From: Candidatus Competibacter phosphatis
GTDB lineage: Bacteria; Pseudomonadota; Gammaproteobacteria; Competibacterales; Competibacteraceae
DNA length: 64,000 bases
Direction of reading: 5' to 3'
NCBI RefSeq assembly: GCF_012939995.1
Contig: NZ_SPMZ01000008.1
Location: forward strand, 93 to 64,092
This document shows, one piece after another, positions 31,867-42,109 of the stretch (position 1 is its first letter; each line of letters begins with the position of its first letter). Position numbers and translations under genes: made by a program. The notes beneath the pieces are model-generated. The model was not told the DNA's origin. It searched no databases and saw only the letters and a list, made by a program, of their open reading frames with translations.

Positions 31867-32745
31867 ATGCCGTCGGTGACGTTGTCGCTTGAGCAGGTAC
31901 TGGCCGAACGGTTGGTGTCCGCGCTGGAACGGTTGGAGCAAGGCTTGCCGGCGTCGGCGTCGGCACCGGACTGGAATTCCGACCGGGCATTCCGCTGGCG
32001 GCGACTCGGCTCGCACGGCTGCCTGCGCCCGGTCCGGCATCCTCACCGCCTGCGGCTGGCCGACTTGCAGCGGATCGACCGGCAAAAGACGGCCTTGGAT
32101 CTGAACGTGCGGCAATTTTTGGCCGGAAAACCCTGCAACAACGTGCTGCTGTGGGGCGCGCGCGGTACCGGTAAATCGTCGCTGATCAAGGCTCTGCTCA
32201 ACGAATACGCCGAGCGCGGCCTGCGCCTGATCGAAGTGGACAAGCAGGATCTCATCGACCTGCCCAACATCGTCGATCCCCTGTTCGAGCGGCCGGAGCG
32301 GTTCCTGCTGTACTGCGACGATCTGTCATTTGAAGCCGACGACCCCAGCTACAAGGCACTCAAGGCGATGCTGGACGGTTCGATCAGTGCCGCGCCCGAC
32401 AACGTACTGCTCTGCGCCACCTCTAACCGTCGCCACCTGCTGCCCGAATACCGGCGGGAAAACGAGGACGCCCGCATCGTCGACGGCGAGTTGCACCACA
32501 GTGAGGCGGTGGAGGAAAAAATCTCGCTGTCGGAGCGGTTCGGGCTCTGGCTGTCGTTTCATCCGTTCAGTCAGGATGATTATCTGGCCATCGTCGGTCA
32601 CTGGCTGGAGCAGTTGGGATGGTCGGCGGGGCTGGACGAGACCGCCCGCCGGCAGGCGTTGCAATGGGCGTTGCAGCGCGGCTCGCGCAGTGGCCGGGTG
32701 GCTTGGCAGTTCGCCCGCGACTGGGTCGGCCGGCACGGCCTCTGA
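31867..32745 (+). CDS. DUF815 AAA-type ATPase
   Basis: 292 residues with Walker A GARGTGKSSL (about 99-108), Walker B RFLLYCDDLSFE, and the sensor region VLLCATSNRRHLLPE. DUF815 proteins are stand-alone AAA-like ATPases of unknown role, common in proteobacteria. It starts 5 bases after prc stops, so it is probably cotranscribed. No membrane segment. Confidence 0.9.
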   Translation: MPSVTLSLEQVLAERLVSALERLEQGLPASASAPDWNSDRAFRWRRLGSHGCLRPVRHPHRLRLADLQRIDRQKTALDLNVRQFLAGKPCNNVLLWGARGTGKSSLIKALLNEYAERGLRLIEVDKQDLIDLPNIVDPLFERPERFLLYCDDLSFEADDPSYKALKAMLDGSISAAPDNVLLCATSNRRHLLPEYRRENEDARIVDGELHHSEAVEEKISLSERFGLWLSFHPFSQDDYLAIVGHWLEQLGWSAGLDETARRQALQWALQRGSRSGRVAWQFARDWVGRHGL

Positions 32746-32750
32746 GCCGT

Positions 32751-33281
32751 TCAGTGGTTACGATGCGGGGCGAAGGCGATACGGTCGATCACCGCCATCA
32801 ACAGTGCCGACAGTGCGAAGGTCATGTGGATGATCACCAGCCAGAACAATTGATTGTTCCATAACGGCTGATCGCCATCTTGAGGTGGGGTGGTCATGAA
32901 CGCCTTGAGCAGATGAATGGACGAAATGGCGACGATGGCGACCGCCAGCTTGATCTTGATGGTCGCCGCGTCGATCTTACCCAGCCAGGACGGCTTTTCC
33001 TGCCCTTCGCGCACATCGAGATTGGATACGAAGGTCTCGTAGCTGCTGAGTACCACCATCACCAGCAGGTTGGCCACCAAGGCCAGATCGACCAGTGCCA
33101 GTGCCGCCAAGACCAGATCGGTTTCGGTGATCGTGGCAATGATGGCGAACAGGTGGATCACCTCCTGGTAGGCCTTGATCGCGAACAGAATCAAGATGGC
33201 GATCAGCGCCAAATACAGCGGCACTAGCAGCCAGCGGCTGAGCAAGATGCATCGTTCGAGAAGGAATTCAATCGTTTTCAT
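32751..33281 (-). CDS. UPF0114 (YqhA-type) inner-membrane protein
   Basis: 176 residues with four predicted helices; MKTIEFLLERCILLSRWLLVPLY at the N-terminus and the SSYETFVSNLD segment are characteristic of the YqhA/UPF0114 family (E. coli YqhA 164 residues). Function is unknown. Its ATG overlaps the stop of the MscK-like gene by 4 bases, so the two form an operon in which a membrane-tension channel is read first. Confidence 0.9.
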   Translation of the reverse strand: MKTIEFLLERCILLSRWLLVPLYLALIAILILFAIKAYQEVIHLFAIIATITETDLVLAALALVDLALVANLLVMVVLSSYETFVSNLDVREGQEKPSWLGKIDAATIKIKLAVAIVAISSIHLLKAFMTTPPQDGDQPLWNNQLFWLVIIHMTFALSALLMAVIDRIAFAPHRNH

Positions 33282-36200
33282 CGAGTGACGTCGGTAGGGT
33301 GAGTAGGGAAGGAGCCGGCGCCGCCGGATGGCGAACCGGAATTAGGCAAGGTTGGCGTCAAGCCGGCCGGGCTGGAGGCCGGCCACTCCTTGAGGTAGAG
33401 ATCGTGCTGCGGATAGGGGATGCGGATTCCGGCCTCCTTGAAACGATCCCAAATCGCGAACAGAATTTCGTTATGCGTTTTCAGCAGTTGGTTCCGACTC
33501 AGGTCGATGAAATATTGAATGCGGAATTTCACCGAGGAATCGGCGAAATCCCAAAGCAACGCCAGCGGCTCGGGGTTGCCGAGGACCGCCGGATGTTCCC
33601 GTAGGATCCGCTCGATGATTTTTTGCGCCCGATGGGGATCGTCATCGTAGCTGATGCCGACCCACAGAATAGTGCGGAGCACCCGATCGCCGTGCGTCCA
33701 GTTGGTGAAGGCGTTGCCGATCACCTCGGCGTTGGGGATGATCACCGACTCGTTATCGAAGGTCTGCACGGTCAGCGAGCGCATGCCGATACTGGTGACT
33801 TCGCCCAAGTGTGTGCCGACCTGGACGATATCGCCGGTGCGCAGCGGTCGCTCGATCAGCAGCAGCAGGCCGCTGACGAAGTTATTGGCCAGACTCTGCA
33901 TGCCCAGCCCGATGCCGACGCCCACCGCCCCGGCGAACACCGCCAAGGTGGTGAGATCGATGCCGACCACCCGCAGGATCAACAGCAATCCGATTAGGAC
34001 CACGGTGTATTGGGCGAAGACCGATAGACTGTGGCGCACGCCCAGATCGCTGATGTGGGATAGCACCCAGCGATAGCTGATCGCCCGGCTCCATTGCCCC
34101 AACCAGATGACTACCAACAGGATGGTGACGGTAATCAGAATGCGCCAGAGGGTGATTTCCGCCGCGCCCACGGCGAACAGCGGTCGTTCCAGGAAAGCCC
34201 AGATGGAGGAGACCACCGCAGATTCGCCGGTCCAGCCGTAAGCGCGGAACAGCACGACCCACGCACCTAGGAACAGCAGCAGATTCAGAATCCGGTGCAG
34301 CGGGGTGATGATGTCCTGAGTCCACAGCAAACCGTAGCCGGAATGAGTCACGGCAAAGTTTTTCAGCGCCACCACTAGATCGTTCAGCAGGCTGCGCGCC
34401 AACAGCCAACCGACCTGCACGGCGATGAAGATCAAGAGATGGCCGGCGACCAGCCACGCCAGTTGCAGATAACCCAGCAATCCCAGCACGGCGGCGCCCA
34501 GCAGGGACAGCGGCAACAGCAGGCTGCCGAAACGTAGCACCATGAACCAGAACCGTTCCCCGTGCAAGGCGCCGAGCAGATCCATGACCAGCCGGCGGAT
34601 GCGTAACCCGGGCAGGAAGGCCCAGAACCAGTAGAGCATGAACAGACGGTCGAAGGCATTGACCACGATGGCGGGTAAATCGCTCAGATGCGCCAGTACC
34701 ACCAGAGTGACCAGCGCACCGCCACCGATCAGGGTCCAGAATAGTTGGCGGTATAGCGCCGGCTGCCGCTGTTCGGCCGGTAGGCGTGGCGAAACCAGCA
34801 GCAGCCAGGCCAGGCTGATCGGTAGCTTGATCCCGACCCACGCCAGGGCCAGCGTCATCAGGATGCCGAACCCGGGTTGAGGGACCTCGGCCAACCACAG
34901 CAACAGCAGCAGAGCGGCCGCGCAGCCGGCGCCGCCCAGATTGCTCCGGGCCAGCAGCAGCGCGCTGGCGATCAATTGGCGCAGAAAGCTGTCGCCCTGG
35001 AGCCGTTGTTCGCCAAGGCGGCGCAAAGCCTGCCGCAGACCGCGCCCGGTCGCCACCAGTCCCCAGAGCAGCATGCCTTCCAACACCACCAGAATGGCCC
35101 AGCGCAGCACGGTCATGTCCAGCAGCGCCCGGATCGTCGACTCCAGGCTGAGTCGAATCTGGTAGAACAGCACCTGAGGCACGGTGGCCATGGCTTCCAG
35201 CAGTTGCCGCCAGGCATCGGCCGTGTTCGGATAAGGCTTGCGGGTGAATAGATCGCGCCGCAGGCTCTCCCGGTAGTTGCGGTCGATCTGGGCCGCAATC
35301 CCGTCGAGTTGCAGCGCCTGCTCTTGTGCTTGGCCGGCGCGCTGATTCAGATCGTCCAGCAACTGGCCGGTCAATTGTAGTTCCTCGCCGCGCAGCCGCC
35401 GGTCGTTCGCCGTCGCCGCCTCGCGCCGCTCGATCACCTGGCGTTGTTGCTCGTAGACGGTGCTTTTCTGTTGTAACAGCGTTTCGGTGCGGCGCAGGTC
35501 GTCGCGCATCGTGGCAAGCTGTTCGAGCGCATCCCGCAGCTCGTCCGGGTTGACGCTGGCGTTGTCCGGCAGATCCTTCAAGCGGGCCAGCACATTGGCG
35601 GTCTCGGCCAGATGGCGATCCAGGCTCAACAGATTGATGCGTTCCTCGACCGTTTGCAGTTCGGTGACCAGGCGTTGCCAAAGCGTCAGCGGCAGCGCGC
35701 CCTGGTTTTGGGATAACCGCTGGCGCAGCGCGTTGGCTCGGTCCTGTTGAGTGGCGAGGTCTGCTTGCAGCCGGCCGACCAGTTCGGCCTGGGCGCTCTG
35801 CCGACCCTGCTCCTGACGCTGCTGGAAGCTCCGTTCGATTTGTTCCCGCCATTGCTCGGCCAGTTTCAGCCGCAGCTTGGCGATTTCGAGTTGATCACGG
35901 AGATTGGTCAGATTGAGGGTTTCCAGCTCCAGATCGGCGCGGCGCTGGGCGAGGGTCTGGCTGGTTTGTTGTAGTTGCGCGGCGCGGTCCGTCACCCCTT
36001 CGGTGGGGTTCTTGGCGGGGTTTTTCAGCAATTGCTCGCGCGCTTCCAGTTCACCGATTTCCTTTTGCAGTTCTTCGATGCGTTGCTCGCTGTTGTTCAG
36101 TTCCGATAGCGCGCTTTCCTGGCGCAGCCGCGCCGATTCCACATCCACCCGGGTTTGTTCCAGCATCGCCTCGTCGATTTGTTCCGGGTGCAGCGCCTCC

Positions 36201-36457
36201 ATCTGTTGGGGCAGATCGGCGAGTCGCGCCTGCAAGTCCTGGCGGGTCCGGTCGATGGCCTCCCGGTCGTGCGCTAGGGCCTGTCGGCGCGCTGCTTGCT
36301 GCTCGGCGACCTTGGCGGGATCGGTCGGTGGCGTTATCGGCATGGTCGGCTGCGCCCGGACATTCGCCGCCAGTACGATCAATGTCAGCAGCAGAAAAAG
36401 GGCGAAATTTCCGGCGCGCGACGCAGCGCCGGAGGAAGGCGGGAAATACGGGATCAT
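33278..36457 (-). CDS. Large mechanosensitive channel of the MscK/MscM type
   Basis: 1059 residues. Signal peptide (ending NVRAQP), a long periplasmic coiled-coil region (about 40-390, rich in Gln/Arg/Glu), then about 11 helices and the C-terminal MscS module. The pore helix is seen in LAVFAGAVGVGIGLGMQSLA, followed by RPLRTGDIVQVG and a cytoplasmic cage ending in the usual IPYPQHDLYL. It resembles E. coli MscK/YjeP in architecture. The stop overlaps the YqhA-type start. The channel should release solutes on hypo-osmotic shock, and opgGH in the same window also relates to osmotic adaptation. Confidence 0.9.
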   Translation of the reverse strand: MIPYFPPSSGAASRAGNFALFLLLTLIVLAANVRAQPTMPITPPTDPAKVAEQQAARRQALAHDREAIDRTRQDLQARLADLPQQMEALHPEQIDEAMLEQTRVDVESARLRQESALSELNNSEQRIEELQKEIGELEAREQLLKNPAKNPTEGVTDRAAQLQQTSQTLAQRRADLELETLNLTNLRDQLEIAKLRLKLAEQWREQIERSFQQRQEQGRQSAQAELVGRLQADLATQQDRANALRQRLSQNQGALPLTLWQRLVTELQTVEERINLLSLDRHLAETANVLARLKDLPDNASVNPDELRDALEQLATMRDDLRRTETLLQQKSTVYEQQRQVIERREAATANDRRLRGEELQLTGQLLDDLNQRAGQAQEQALQLDGIAAQIDRNYRESLRRDLFTRKPYPNTADAWRQLLEAMATVPQVLFYQIRLSLESTIRALLDMTVLRWAILVVLEGMLLWGLVATGRGLRQALRRLGEQRLQGDSFLRQLIASALLLARSNLGGAGCAAALLLLLWLAEVPQPGFGILMTLALAWVGIKLPISLAWLLLVSPRLPAEQRQPALYRQLFWTLIGGGALVTLVVLAHLSDLPAIVVNAFDRLFMLYWFWAFLPGLRIRRLVMDLLGALHGERFWFMVLRFGSLLLPLSLLGAAVLGLLGYLQLAWLVAGHLLIFIAVQVGWLLARSLLNDLVVALKNFAVTHSGYGLLWTQDIITPLHRILNLLLFLGAWVVLFRAYGWTGESAVVSSIWAFLERPLFAVGAAEITLWRILITVTILLVVIWLGQWSRAISYRWVLSHISDLGVRHSLSVFAQYTVVLIGLLLILRVVGIDLTTLAVFAGAVGVGIGLGMQSLANNFVSGLLLLIERPLRTGDIVQVGTHLGEVTSIGMRSLTVQTFDNESVIIPNAEVIGNAFTNWTHGDRVLRTILWVGISYDDDPHRAQKIIERILREHPAVLGNPEPLALLWDFADSSVKFRIQYFIDLSRNQLLKTHNEILFAIWDRFKEAGIRIPYPQHDLYLKEWPASSPAGLTPTLPNSGSPSGGAGSFPTHPTDVTR

Positions 36458-36488
36458 GCGAATGGCGGGGATTCGAAGGAGAAATCGG

Positions 36489-36944
36489 TTAGGTATCGGT
36501 GGTCGGGGTCGCGCGCAGCCAAAAAGTCACGGGGCCGTCGTTGGTCAGACCGACCCGCATGTGAGCGCCGAAGCGGCCGGTGGCGACGGGCGTGTGTTGG
36601 CGTCGCGCCCGTTCGACCAGATAGCCGAACAATCGTTCGCCTTCGGTCGGCGACGCGGCTGGGGTGAAGCTGGGACGCATGCCCTTGCGGGTGTCGGCCG
36701 CCAGGGTGAACTGCGGCACCAGCAGGAGTCCACCGCTGACCTCACGCAGACTCCGGTTCATTTTGCCATCGGCGTCGGCGAATACCCGATAGCCGAGCAA
36801 TCGCTCCAGCAGCCGGTCGGCCTGGATCTCGGTGTCGCCGCGCTCGACCCCGATCAGCACCAGCAAACCGGTGTCGATGGCGCCCACCGGGTCGCCGTCG
36901 ACCTCGACCTGGGCCGCGGCGACCCGTTGTAGTAGCCCGATCAT
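36489..36944 (-). CDS. dtd: D-aminoacyl-tRNA deacylase
   Basis: Removes D-amino acids (and glycine from tRNA-Ala) mischarged on tRNAs. 151 residues, start [17 protein letters not shown]. The two cross-dimer motifs are present: [18 protein letters not shown] (the usual first Ser is Pro here) and NDGPVTFWL. The start ATG 36944 overlaps the pip stop by 4 bases. A longer frame running into pip was rejected as a shadow. Confidence 0.93.
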   Translation of the reverse strand: MIGLLQRVAAAQVEVDGDPVGAIDTGLLVLIGVERGDTEIQADRLLERLLGYRVFADADGKMNRSLREVSGGLLLVPQFTLAADTRKGMRPSFTPAASPTEGERLFGYLVERARRQHTPVATGRFGAHMRVGLTNDGPVTFWLRATPTTDT

Positions 36945-37891
36945 GCCAATCGATCGGCAAACGCCTGAGTGGCGGTGATCAGCGCATCGACGATGCCCGG
37001 TTCGCTGGCGGCGTGCCCGGCCGGCGAAACGATCCGCAGCTCCGCTTCCGGCCAGGATTGGTATAGCGCCCAGGCATTGTCCAGCGGGCAGACCACGTCG
37101 TAGCGGCCGTGGACGATGACGCCGGGCATGGTCCGCAGCCGGTCGGCGTCGCGCAGCAACTGATCGGGTTCCATGAAACACTGATTGACGAAGTAATGGC
37201 ACTCGATGCGCGCCAGGCTCAGCGCCCGGTGGGCTTCGCTGAAGTGCTCGACCATGGTCGGGTTGCTTTCCAGGGTCAGGGTGGCGCCTTCCCACGTCGA
37301 CCAGGCTCTGGCCGCGCGCAGTCGCTCCAGCTCGTCGGCGCCGGTGAGCCGTCGATGGTAGGCGTGGATCAGGTCGTGCTGTTCCACCGCCGGAATCGGT
37401 GCCAGAAAATGTTCCCACAAATCGGGGAACAGACGGTTGGCGCCATGCTGGTAAAACCAGTGGATATCCCGGTCGCGGCACAGGAACACCCCGCGCAGGA
37501 TCAGGCCCAGCACTCGATCCGGGTGGGTTTCGGCGTAGGCCAAGGCCAGGGTCGAGCCCCAGGAACCGCCGAAGACCACCCAACGGTCGATGTTGAGGTG
37601 TTCGCGCAGTTTTTCGATGTCCGCCACCAAGTGCCAGGTGGTGTTGTCGCGCAGTTCGGCGTGCGGGCTGGATTGGCCGCTGCCGCGCTGATCGAACAGC
37701 ACGATACGGTAGCGTTGCGGGTCGAAGAAACGCCGATGCATCGGTTCGCAACCGGCGCCGGGGCCGCCGTGCAGGAACAGGACCGGCAGGCCGCTGGGGT
37801 TGCCGCATTCCTCGATATACAGGGTATGCAGCGAGTCCACCGCGAGGCGTTGGGTGGCATAGGGCTTGATATCGGGAAACAGAACGCGCAT
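36941..37891 (-). CDS. pip: Proline iminopeptidase
   Basis: 316-residue alpha/beta-hydrolase of peptidase family S33 releasing N-terminal proline. [10 protein letters not shown] (oxyanion region), DQRGSGQS, the nucleophile elbow GGSWGS, the catalytic Asp in HGRYDVVCP and His in PAGHAASEP are all visible. It is translationally coupled to dtd downstream (ATGA overlap). Confidence 0.94.
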   Translation of the reverse strand: MRVLFPDIKPYATQRLAVDSLHTLYIEECGNPSGLPVLFLHGGPGAGCEPMHRRFFDPQRYRIVLFDQRGSGQSSPHAELRDNTTWHLVADIEKLREHLNIDRWVVFGGSWGSTLALAYAETHPDRVLGLILRGVFLCRDRDIHWFYQHGANRLFPDLWEHFLAPIPAVEQHDLIHAYHRRLTGADELERLRAARAWSTWEGATLTLESNPTMVEHFSEAHRALSLARIECHYFVNQCFMEPDQLLRDADRLRTMPGVIVHGRYDVVCPLDNAWALYQSWPEAELRIVSPAGHAASEPGIVDALITATQAFADRLA

Positions 37892-38002
37892 GAGTACTCC
37901 GATTCGGTGCGGAAGGGGGCGAGTCGGCCGATGATTTTCCGGAACCGCCAGCGGAAGAGGGATTGGGAATGAGGAGCGGATTTTACCCGCAATAGCGGTG
38001 CT

Positions 38003-38755
38003 TCAAAGAATGTAATCGATTACCGCATCAAGATCGTCAAATATCCGGCCGCCGTGGGGCATGACCTTGGCTTCGTCGCCCGGACGGTACTTGCCGGTGC
38101 GCACCAGCACGCCGTGCAGGCCAGCCGCCAGCGCGCCGCATACATCCATTTCGGCATCGTCGCCGACCATCGCCACATCCTGGGGCGGCAGGTTGAGGCT
38201 GTTGACCGCCGCCAGGAAGAACTCGGACGAGGGCTTGCCCAGCACCACGGCTTCCATCTCGGCGGCGTACTCCAGCGCGGCCATGAACGGACCGATATCC
38301 AGGCTCAATTGACCGTTTTCGCGAAAATAGCGGTTGGAACCCATCGACAGCAGCGGCAGACCGTCCAACAGCAGCCGGAAGCACTCGTTGAGCGCCTCGT
38401 AACCGAAAGCCTTGCCGGCGTCGCCGAGCAGAACCGCGCCGGGCGGTCCGCCCAGCAGGTCGGCGAACTCGCCCTGGACGTCGGCATGCACCAGCAAATG
38501 CGGCGTCAGTTTCCGAGCGATCAGATAGTTGCGTGCCGCGACCGCCGGGGTGAATAGATGCTGGGGCGAGACCTCCAACCCCATTCGCGCCAGGCGGTTG
38601 ATGATCGCGCCGCGCGTCAGGCGGGTGGAGTTGGTGACGAAACGGGCGGGAATACCAGCCGCGCGCAGACTGAGCAGGGCTTCGCGGGCACCGGGCAGAG
38701 GGTGTCCACCAGTGTATAGCACACCTTCCAGATCAAATAACACACCATGAATCAT
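38003..38755 (-). CDS. HAD-superfamily hydrolase, subfamily IIA (LHPP-like)
   Basis: 250 residues. Motif I reads LFDLEGVLYTGG, so the usual general-acid Asp two residues after the nucleophile is Glu. FVTNSTRLTR (motif II), VLGKPSSEFF (motif III Lys) and VGDDAEMDVCGALAAG (motif IV) follow. The closest pattern is TIGR01458/LHPP, an inorganic-pyrophosphate or phospho-amino-acid phosphatase, where motif I also departs from DxD. The substrate is unknown. Confidence 0.85.
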   Translation of the reverse strand: MIHGVLFDLEGVLYTGGHPLPGAREALLSLRAAGIPARFVTNSTRLTRGAIINRLARMGLEVSPQHLFTPAVAARNYLIARKLTPHLLVHADVQGEFADLLGGPPGAVLLGDAGKAFGYEALNECFRLLLDGLPLLSMGSNRYFRENGQLSLDIGPFMAALEYAAEMEAVVLGKPSSEFFLAAVNSLNLPPQDVAMVGDDAEMDVCGALAAGLHGVLVRTGKYRPGDEAKVMPHGGRIFDDLDAVIDYIL

Positions 38756-38956
38756 GCTGCCCTCACCGGATCGATTTCGCGACCGTGCCGTGGGTCGTGG
38801 TGGCGCGGAGGACTCCTAGACACCGCATCTACCGAGTCAGTATAGAAGGCGTCCGGTCCAATGGAGGGCGAAATCGCCGGAAGGCCGGCCCCATGAATTT
38901 CCCGCGACTTGGCATGTCCGGGATGGCGGACCGTGGCGGACCGCTGGCGGCTCGGG

Positions 38957-40066
38957 TTAAACCTTCGCGCCCATGGCCAGGGCACGGGTCTGCCCGGCGA
39001 GCCGTTCGGCGGCGGTGACGACCGGGTCATGGTCGGGATCGAATTCCGGCCAGCCGGCCGCGTGCCGGACGATCAGTCGGGTCAGCATGTCGATGTGGGT
39101 TGGAGCATCGTTCAGGGCCGGGATATAGCGATAGTGTTCGCCGCCGGCTGCCAGAAACACCGCCCGGTTCTCAAGGGCGATTTCTTCCAGCGTTTCCAGG
39201 CAGTCGGCGGCGAAACCGGGGCAGATCACATCCACGCGTTTGATCCCGGCTCGCGCCCAAGCGGCCAGTAGCTCGCTGGTGTAGGGTTGCAGCCATTCGG
39301 CGCGGCCAAAGCGCGACTGAAACGCCACCGCCCACTGATCCTCTTGCAAGACCAGCCGTTCGGCGACCAGCCGGGCGGTTTTGTGGCACTCGCAGTGGTA
39401 GGGGTCGCCAGCCAGCAGGTTGCGTTTGGGCAGGCCGTGGAAAGAGAACAGCAGCCGTTCGCCGGATTGTTCGGCGCGGGCGGCGCGGATGCTGGCGGCC
39501 AGCGCGTCCAGATAAGCGGGATCGTCGTGATAGTGGGTGATCAGTCGCAGTTCCGGTAGCCAACGCCAGCGTCGCAGTTCGGCAGTAACCGCGTCGAAGG
39601 TCGAGGCGACCGTGGCGGCGGAGTATTGCGGGTACAGCGGCAGCACCAGCAGCCGGCGCGCGCCGGCATCCCGCAGCTCGGCCAGCGCCGAGGCGATGGA
39701 AGGATTGCCGTAGCGCATCCCCAGCGCCACCCGCACCGGCCCCGGGCATCGCTGGCGCAGTGCCGCCGCCACCGCCACCGTCTGCCGACGACCGATCGCC
39801 AGCAGCGGCGAGCCGTCCTCGGTCCAGATGACCCGGTACTTGCGGGCGGAGCGGGCCGGACGGATGCGCAAGATGATGCCATGCAGGATCAGCCACCACA
39901 GCGGTCGAGGCAGTTCCACCACCCGTGGGTCCCAGAGGAACTCGGCCAGATAACGACGCAGGGCGGCGGGAGTGGGGGCGTCGGGGGTGCCGAGATTGGC
40001 CAGCAGCACGCCGGTGCAAGTGAGCTGATCGTGGGAGAAGGCGGTGGAAGAGGTTATTTGTATCAT
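38957..40066 (-). CDS. hemH: Ferrochelatase
   Basis: Inserts Fe2+ into protoporphyrin IX, the last step of heme synthesis. About 369 residues. GVLLANLGTPDAP (N-terminus), GMRYGNPSI, LPLYPQYSAATVAS, LLFSFHGLPKRNL with the catalytic His, and VDVICPGFAADCLETLEEI with the conserved Glu are family hallmarks. Two in-frame starts exist; ATG 40066 has GAGG 12 bases upstream, while ATG 40087 has none. It is divergent from the hydroxyacid dehydrogenase gene. Confidence 0.94.
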   Translation of the reverse strand: MIQITSSTAFSHDQLTCTGVLLANLGTPDAPTPAALRRYLAEFLWDPRVVELPRPLWWLILHGIILRIRPARSARKYRVIWTEDGSPLLAIGRRQTVAVAAALRQRCPGPVRVALGMRYGNPSIASALAELRDAGARRLLVLPLYPQYSAATVASTFDAVTAELRRWRWLPELRLITHYHDDPAYLDALAASIRAARAEQSGERLLFSFHGLPKRNLLAGDPYHCECHKTARLVAERLVLQEDQWAVAFQSRFGRAEWLQPYTSELLAAWARAGIKRVDVICPGFAADCLETLEEIALENRAVFLAAGGEHYRYIPALNDAPTHIDMLTRLIVRHAAGWPEFDPDHDPVVTAAERLAGQTRALAMGAKV

Positions 40067-40132
40067 GGGGCGGTCATGCCTCGGCATCTCGGTGTTTTAT
40101 AATGAATGAATCGTCCATGGGGGGCCATTGCC

Positions 40133-41092
40133 ATGCTGGGTGTCTTTCTCGACCGGGATTCGCTCGATTGCGGCGATCTCGATTTTAACGACATCGACCG
40201 CATCCTGCCGGATCTGCGCTATTACCCCGCCACCGCGCCCGATCAGGTCGCCGCGCGCATCGCCGAGGCAGGAGTGGTTATCAGCAACAAGGTGGTGCTG
40301 GACGCGGCCGCGTTGCACCACGCTCCCCGACTGCGGCTGATCTGCATCGCCGCCACCGGTCTGAACAACGTCGATCTGGCGGCGGCGACGTCACGGGGCG
40401 TGACGGTCTGCAACTGTCGCGGTTACGGCACCGCGGCGGTGGTACAGCATGTCTTCGCGCTGTTGCTGGCGTTAGTCACCCGGCTGTCCGACTACCGGCA
40501 GGCGGTGCGCGACGGTCGTTGGCGGCAAGCCAGTCAGTTTTGTCTGCTGGATTTCCCAATCCGCGAGCTGGCCGGCAAGACGCTAGGCATCGTCGGCCAT
40601 GGCGAACTGGGTCGGGGCGTGGCCCGGGTGGCCGAGGCGTTCGGCATGCGGGTGCTGATTGCCCAGCGCCCCGGCGCGGTGGAGGAAGAGCAGGAGGGAC
40701 GAGTGCCGCTGTCGATCCTGCTGCCGCAGGTGGACGTGCTCAGCCTGCATTGCCCGCTGACGCCGGAGACCCGAGGTCTGATCGGTGCCTGGGAACTGGC
40801 GCTGATGCGCCGCGACGCGATCCTGATCAACACCGCGCGTGGCGGCTTGATGGACGAAGCGCTGTTGGCCGATGCCCTGCGCCAGGGTGCGTTGGGCGGG
40901 GCCGGCGTGGACGTGCTGAGTCTGGAACCACCCGTGGCGGGCAACCCGCTGCTGGCGCCCGATATCCCCAATCTGATCGTGACTCCGCACTGCGCCTGGG
41001 GCAGCCGCGAGTCGCGCCAGCGGCTGGTCGGACAACTGGTGGAGAACATCGCCGGATTTCTGAACGGCGCACCGGTGCGAGTGGTGGGGTGA
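40133..41092 (+). CDS. D-2-hydroxyacid dehydrogenase (glycerate dehydrogenase-like)
   Basis: About 319 residues, NAD-dependent. The nucleotide-binding domain has LGIVGHGELGRGVARVAEAFG; the catalytic Arg lies in INTARGGLMDE, the Glu in LSLEPP, and the His in VTPHCAWGS. These match the HprA/GyaR branch that reduces hydroxypyruvate or glyoxylate. ATG 40133 gives the compact MLGVFLDRDSLD start typical of the branch; ATGs at 40102 and 40106 are further upstream. Confidence 0.88.
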   Translation: MLGVFLDRDSLDCGDLDFNDIDRILPDLRYYPATAPDQVAARIAEAGVVISNKVVLDAAALHHAPRLRLICIAATGLNNVDLAAATSRGVTVCNCRGYGTAAVVQHVFALLLALVTRLSDYRQAVRDGRWRQASQFCLLDFPIRELAGKTLGIVGHGELGRGVARVAEAFGMRVLIAQRPGAVEEEQEGRVPLSILLPQVDVLSLHCPLTPETRGLIGAWELALMRRDAILINTARGGLMDEALLADALRQGALGGAGVDVLSLEPPVAGNPLLAPDIPNLIVTPHCAWGSRESRQRLVGQLVENIAGFLNGAPVRVVG

Positions 41093-41096
41093 TGCA

Positions 41097-41219
41097 ATGA
41101 ATCTTGAAAACCATCCCCGCGCCATCGAAGTGCATCACGGCCACCTGTTGAATGAATTGGTGGTCGGCCCCATCATGGAACCGCCCGCCGATTTCCTGGT
41201 CAACGGGCGAGGGCATTGA
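41097..41219 (+). CDS. Possible small protein of 40 residues
   Basis: An ATG frame beginning 4 bases after the dehydrogenase stop and reading MNLENHPRAIEVHHGHLLNE to a TGA at 41217-41219. No strong ribosome site, but the position immediately after a coding gene allows reinitiation. Rich in His, acidic and hydrophobic residues. Too short to assign a family. Confidence 0.35.
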   Translation: MNLENHPRAIEVHHGHLLNELVVGPIMEPPADFLVNGRGH

Positions 41220-41404
41220 CCGATCCTTGCCATCGTCCCCGTTACTTAAGTGGCCTAGGTAAGACTACGGATAGTATTTGCAATACCCATTGGACATGAT
41301 TTTCGATGCTTCGTGGAGTGGATTGACGCAATGATTCACTGGCGTAACCAGTCACAGTCCGCTCTATGGGTTTTTAACGCTTTGTTTAAAAAGGAAAATA
41401 CCTT

Positions 41405-41959
41405 ATGGTTTCTCGACGTTCCCTATTAACCGCCGTGACGCTGCTGGCATCGTTTCTCGTTGTTCCCGGCTTGGCACGGGCTACTGAGGAACCGGCCAAG
41501 AAAGCAGAGGCGAAAACCGAGGCAGCGGTCAAGCAGGCCGATTTCTTGTTCGTGCAAAACGCCCAGGACATCCACTACGCCGACGGCAAGCTGACCCTGA
41601 AGGGTGTCAGCCCGACCACCATCATGTTTTCCGACCGCCCCGAGCGGATCGCTGGTCACATGGCCACTGCCCGGTTCGTGCCCTTCTGGTCGAAGGGTAA
41701 GGATAGTTTCCTGTCCGATCCGCCCAACGCCACTCTGTCGGTCATCCATGAAGACAAGGTTGACGATGTGGTGGTGGAACTGCGTGATCCGGTACTGAAA
41801 GGCGACGAATTGAGCTACAACGTGCGGGTGCTGGAGGGTGAGATGCCCGCCAAGGGTGGAGCGGCTTCGTTGTTCATCGATATCATTGGCATGCCGCTGA
41901 CGCCGCTGTCCTACGCCGGTGTCGCGCGCCGGTCGTACCGTCGGGCGTTCTACTATTAA
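41405..41959 (+). CDS. Secreted hypothetical protein
   Basis: 184 residues with a signal peptide (MVSRRSLLTAVTLLASFLVV, cut near ARATEEP), a short Lys/Glu/Ala-rich linker, and a conserved-looking globular part containing TLKGVSPTTIMFSDRPERIAG and VPFWSKGKDSFLSDPPNATL. Similar secreted proteins of unknown function occur in other proteobacteria as I recall them. The preceding 185 bases contain no gene. Probably periplasmic. Confidence 0.75.
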   Translation: MVSRRSLLTAVTLLASFLVVPGLARATEEPAKKAEAKTEAAVKQADFLFVQNAQDIHYADGKLTLKGVSPTTIMFSDRPERIAGHMATARFVPFWSKGKDSFLSDPPNATLSVIHEDKVDDVVVELRDPVLKGDELSYNVRVLEGEMPAKGGAASLFIDIIGMPLTPLSYAGVARRSYRRAFYY

Positions 41960-42109
41960 TGCCGTCCAATTAATTTTTGATCTCAGGTTCCCTATTGCAA
42001 AGGGAGAGGCGCCGTAGTGGTACTACCGGCAAAATCGCTCAGCCTGTCAACGCTTGGCGGAGCAGGTTGACGTAATTTAAGATGACAACATTTGCTTGGG
42101 AGATACGAT

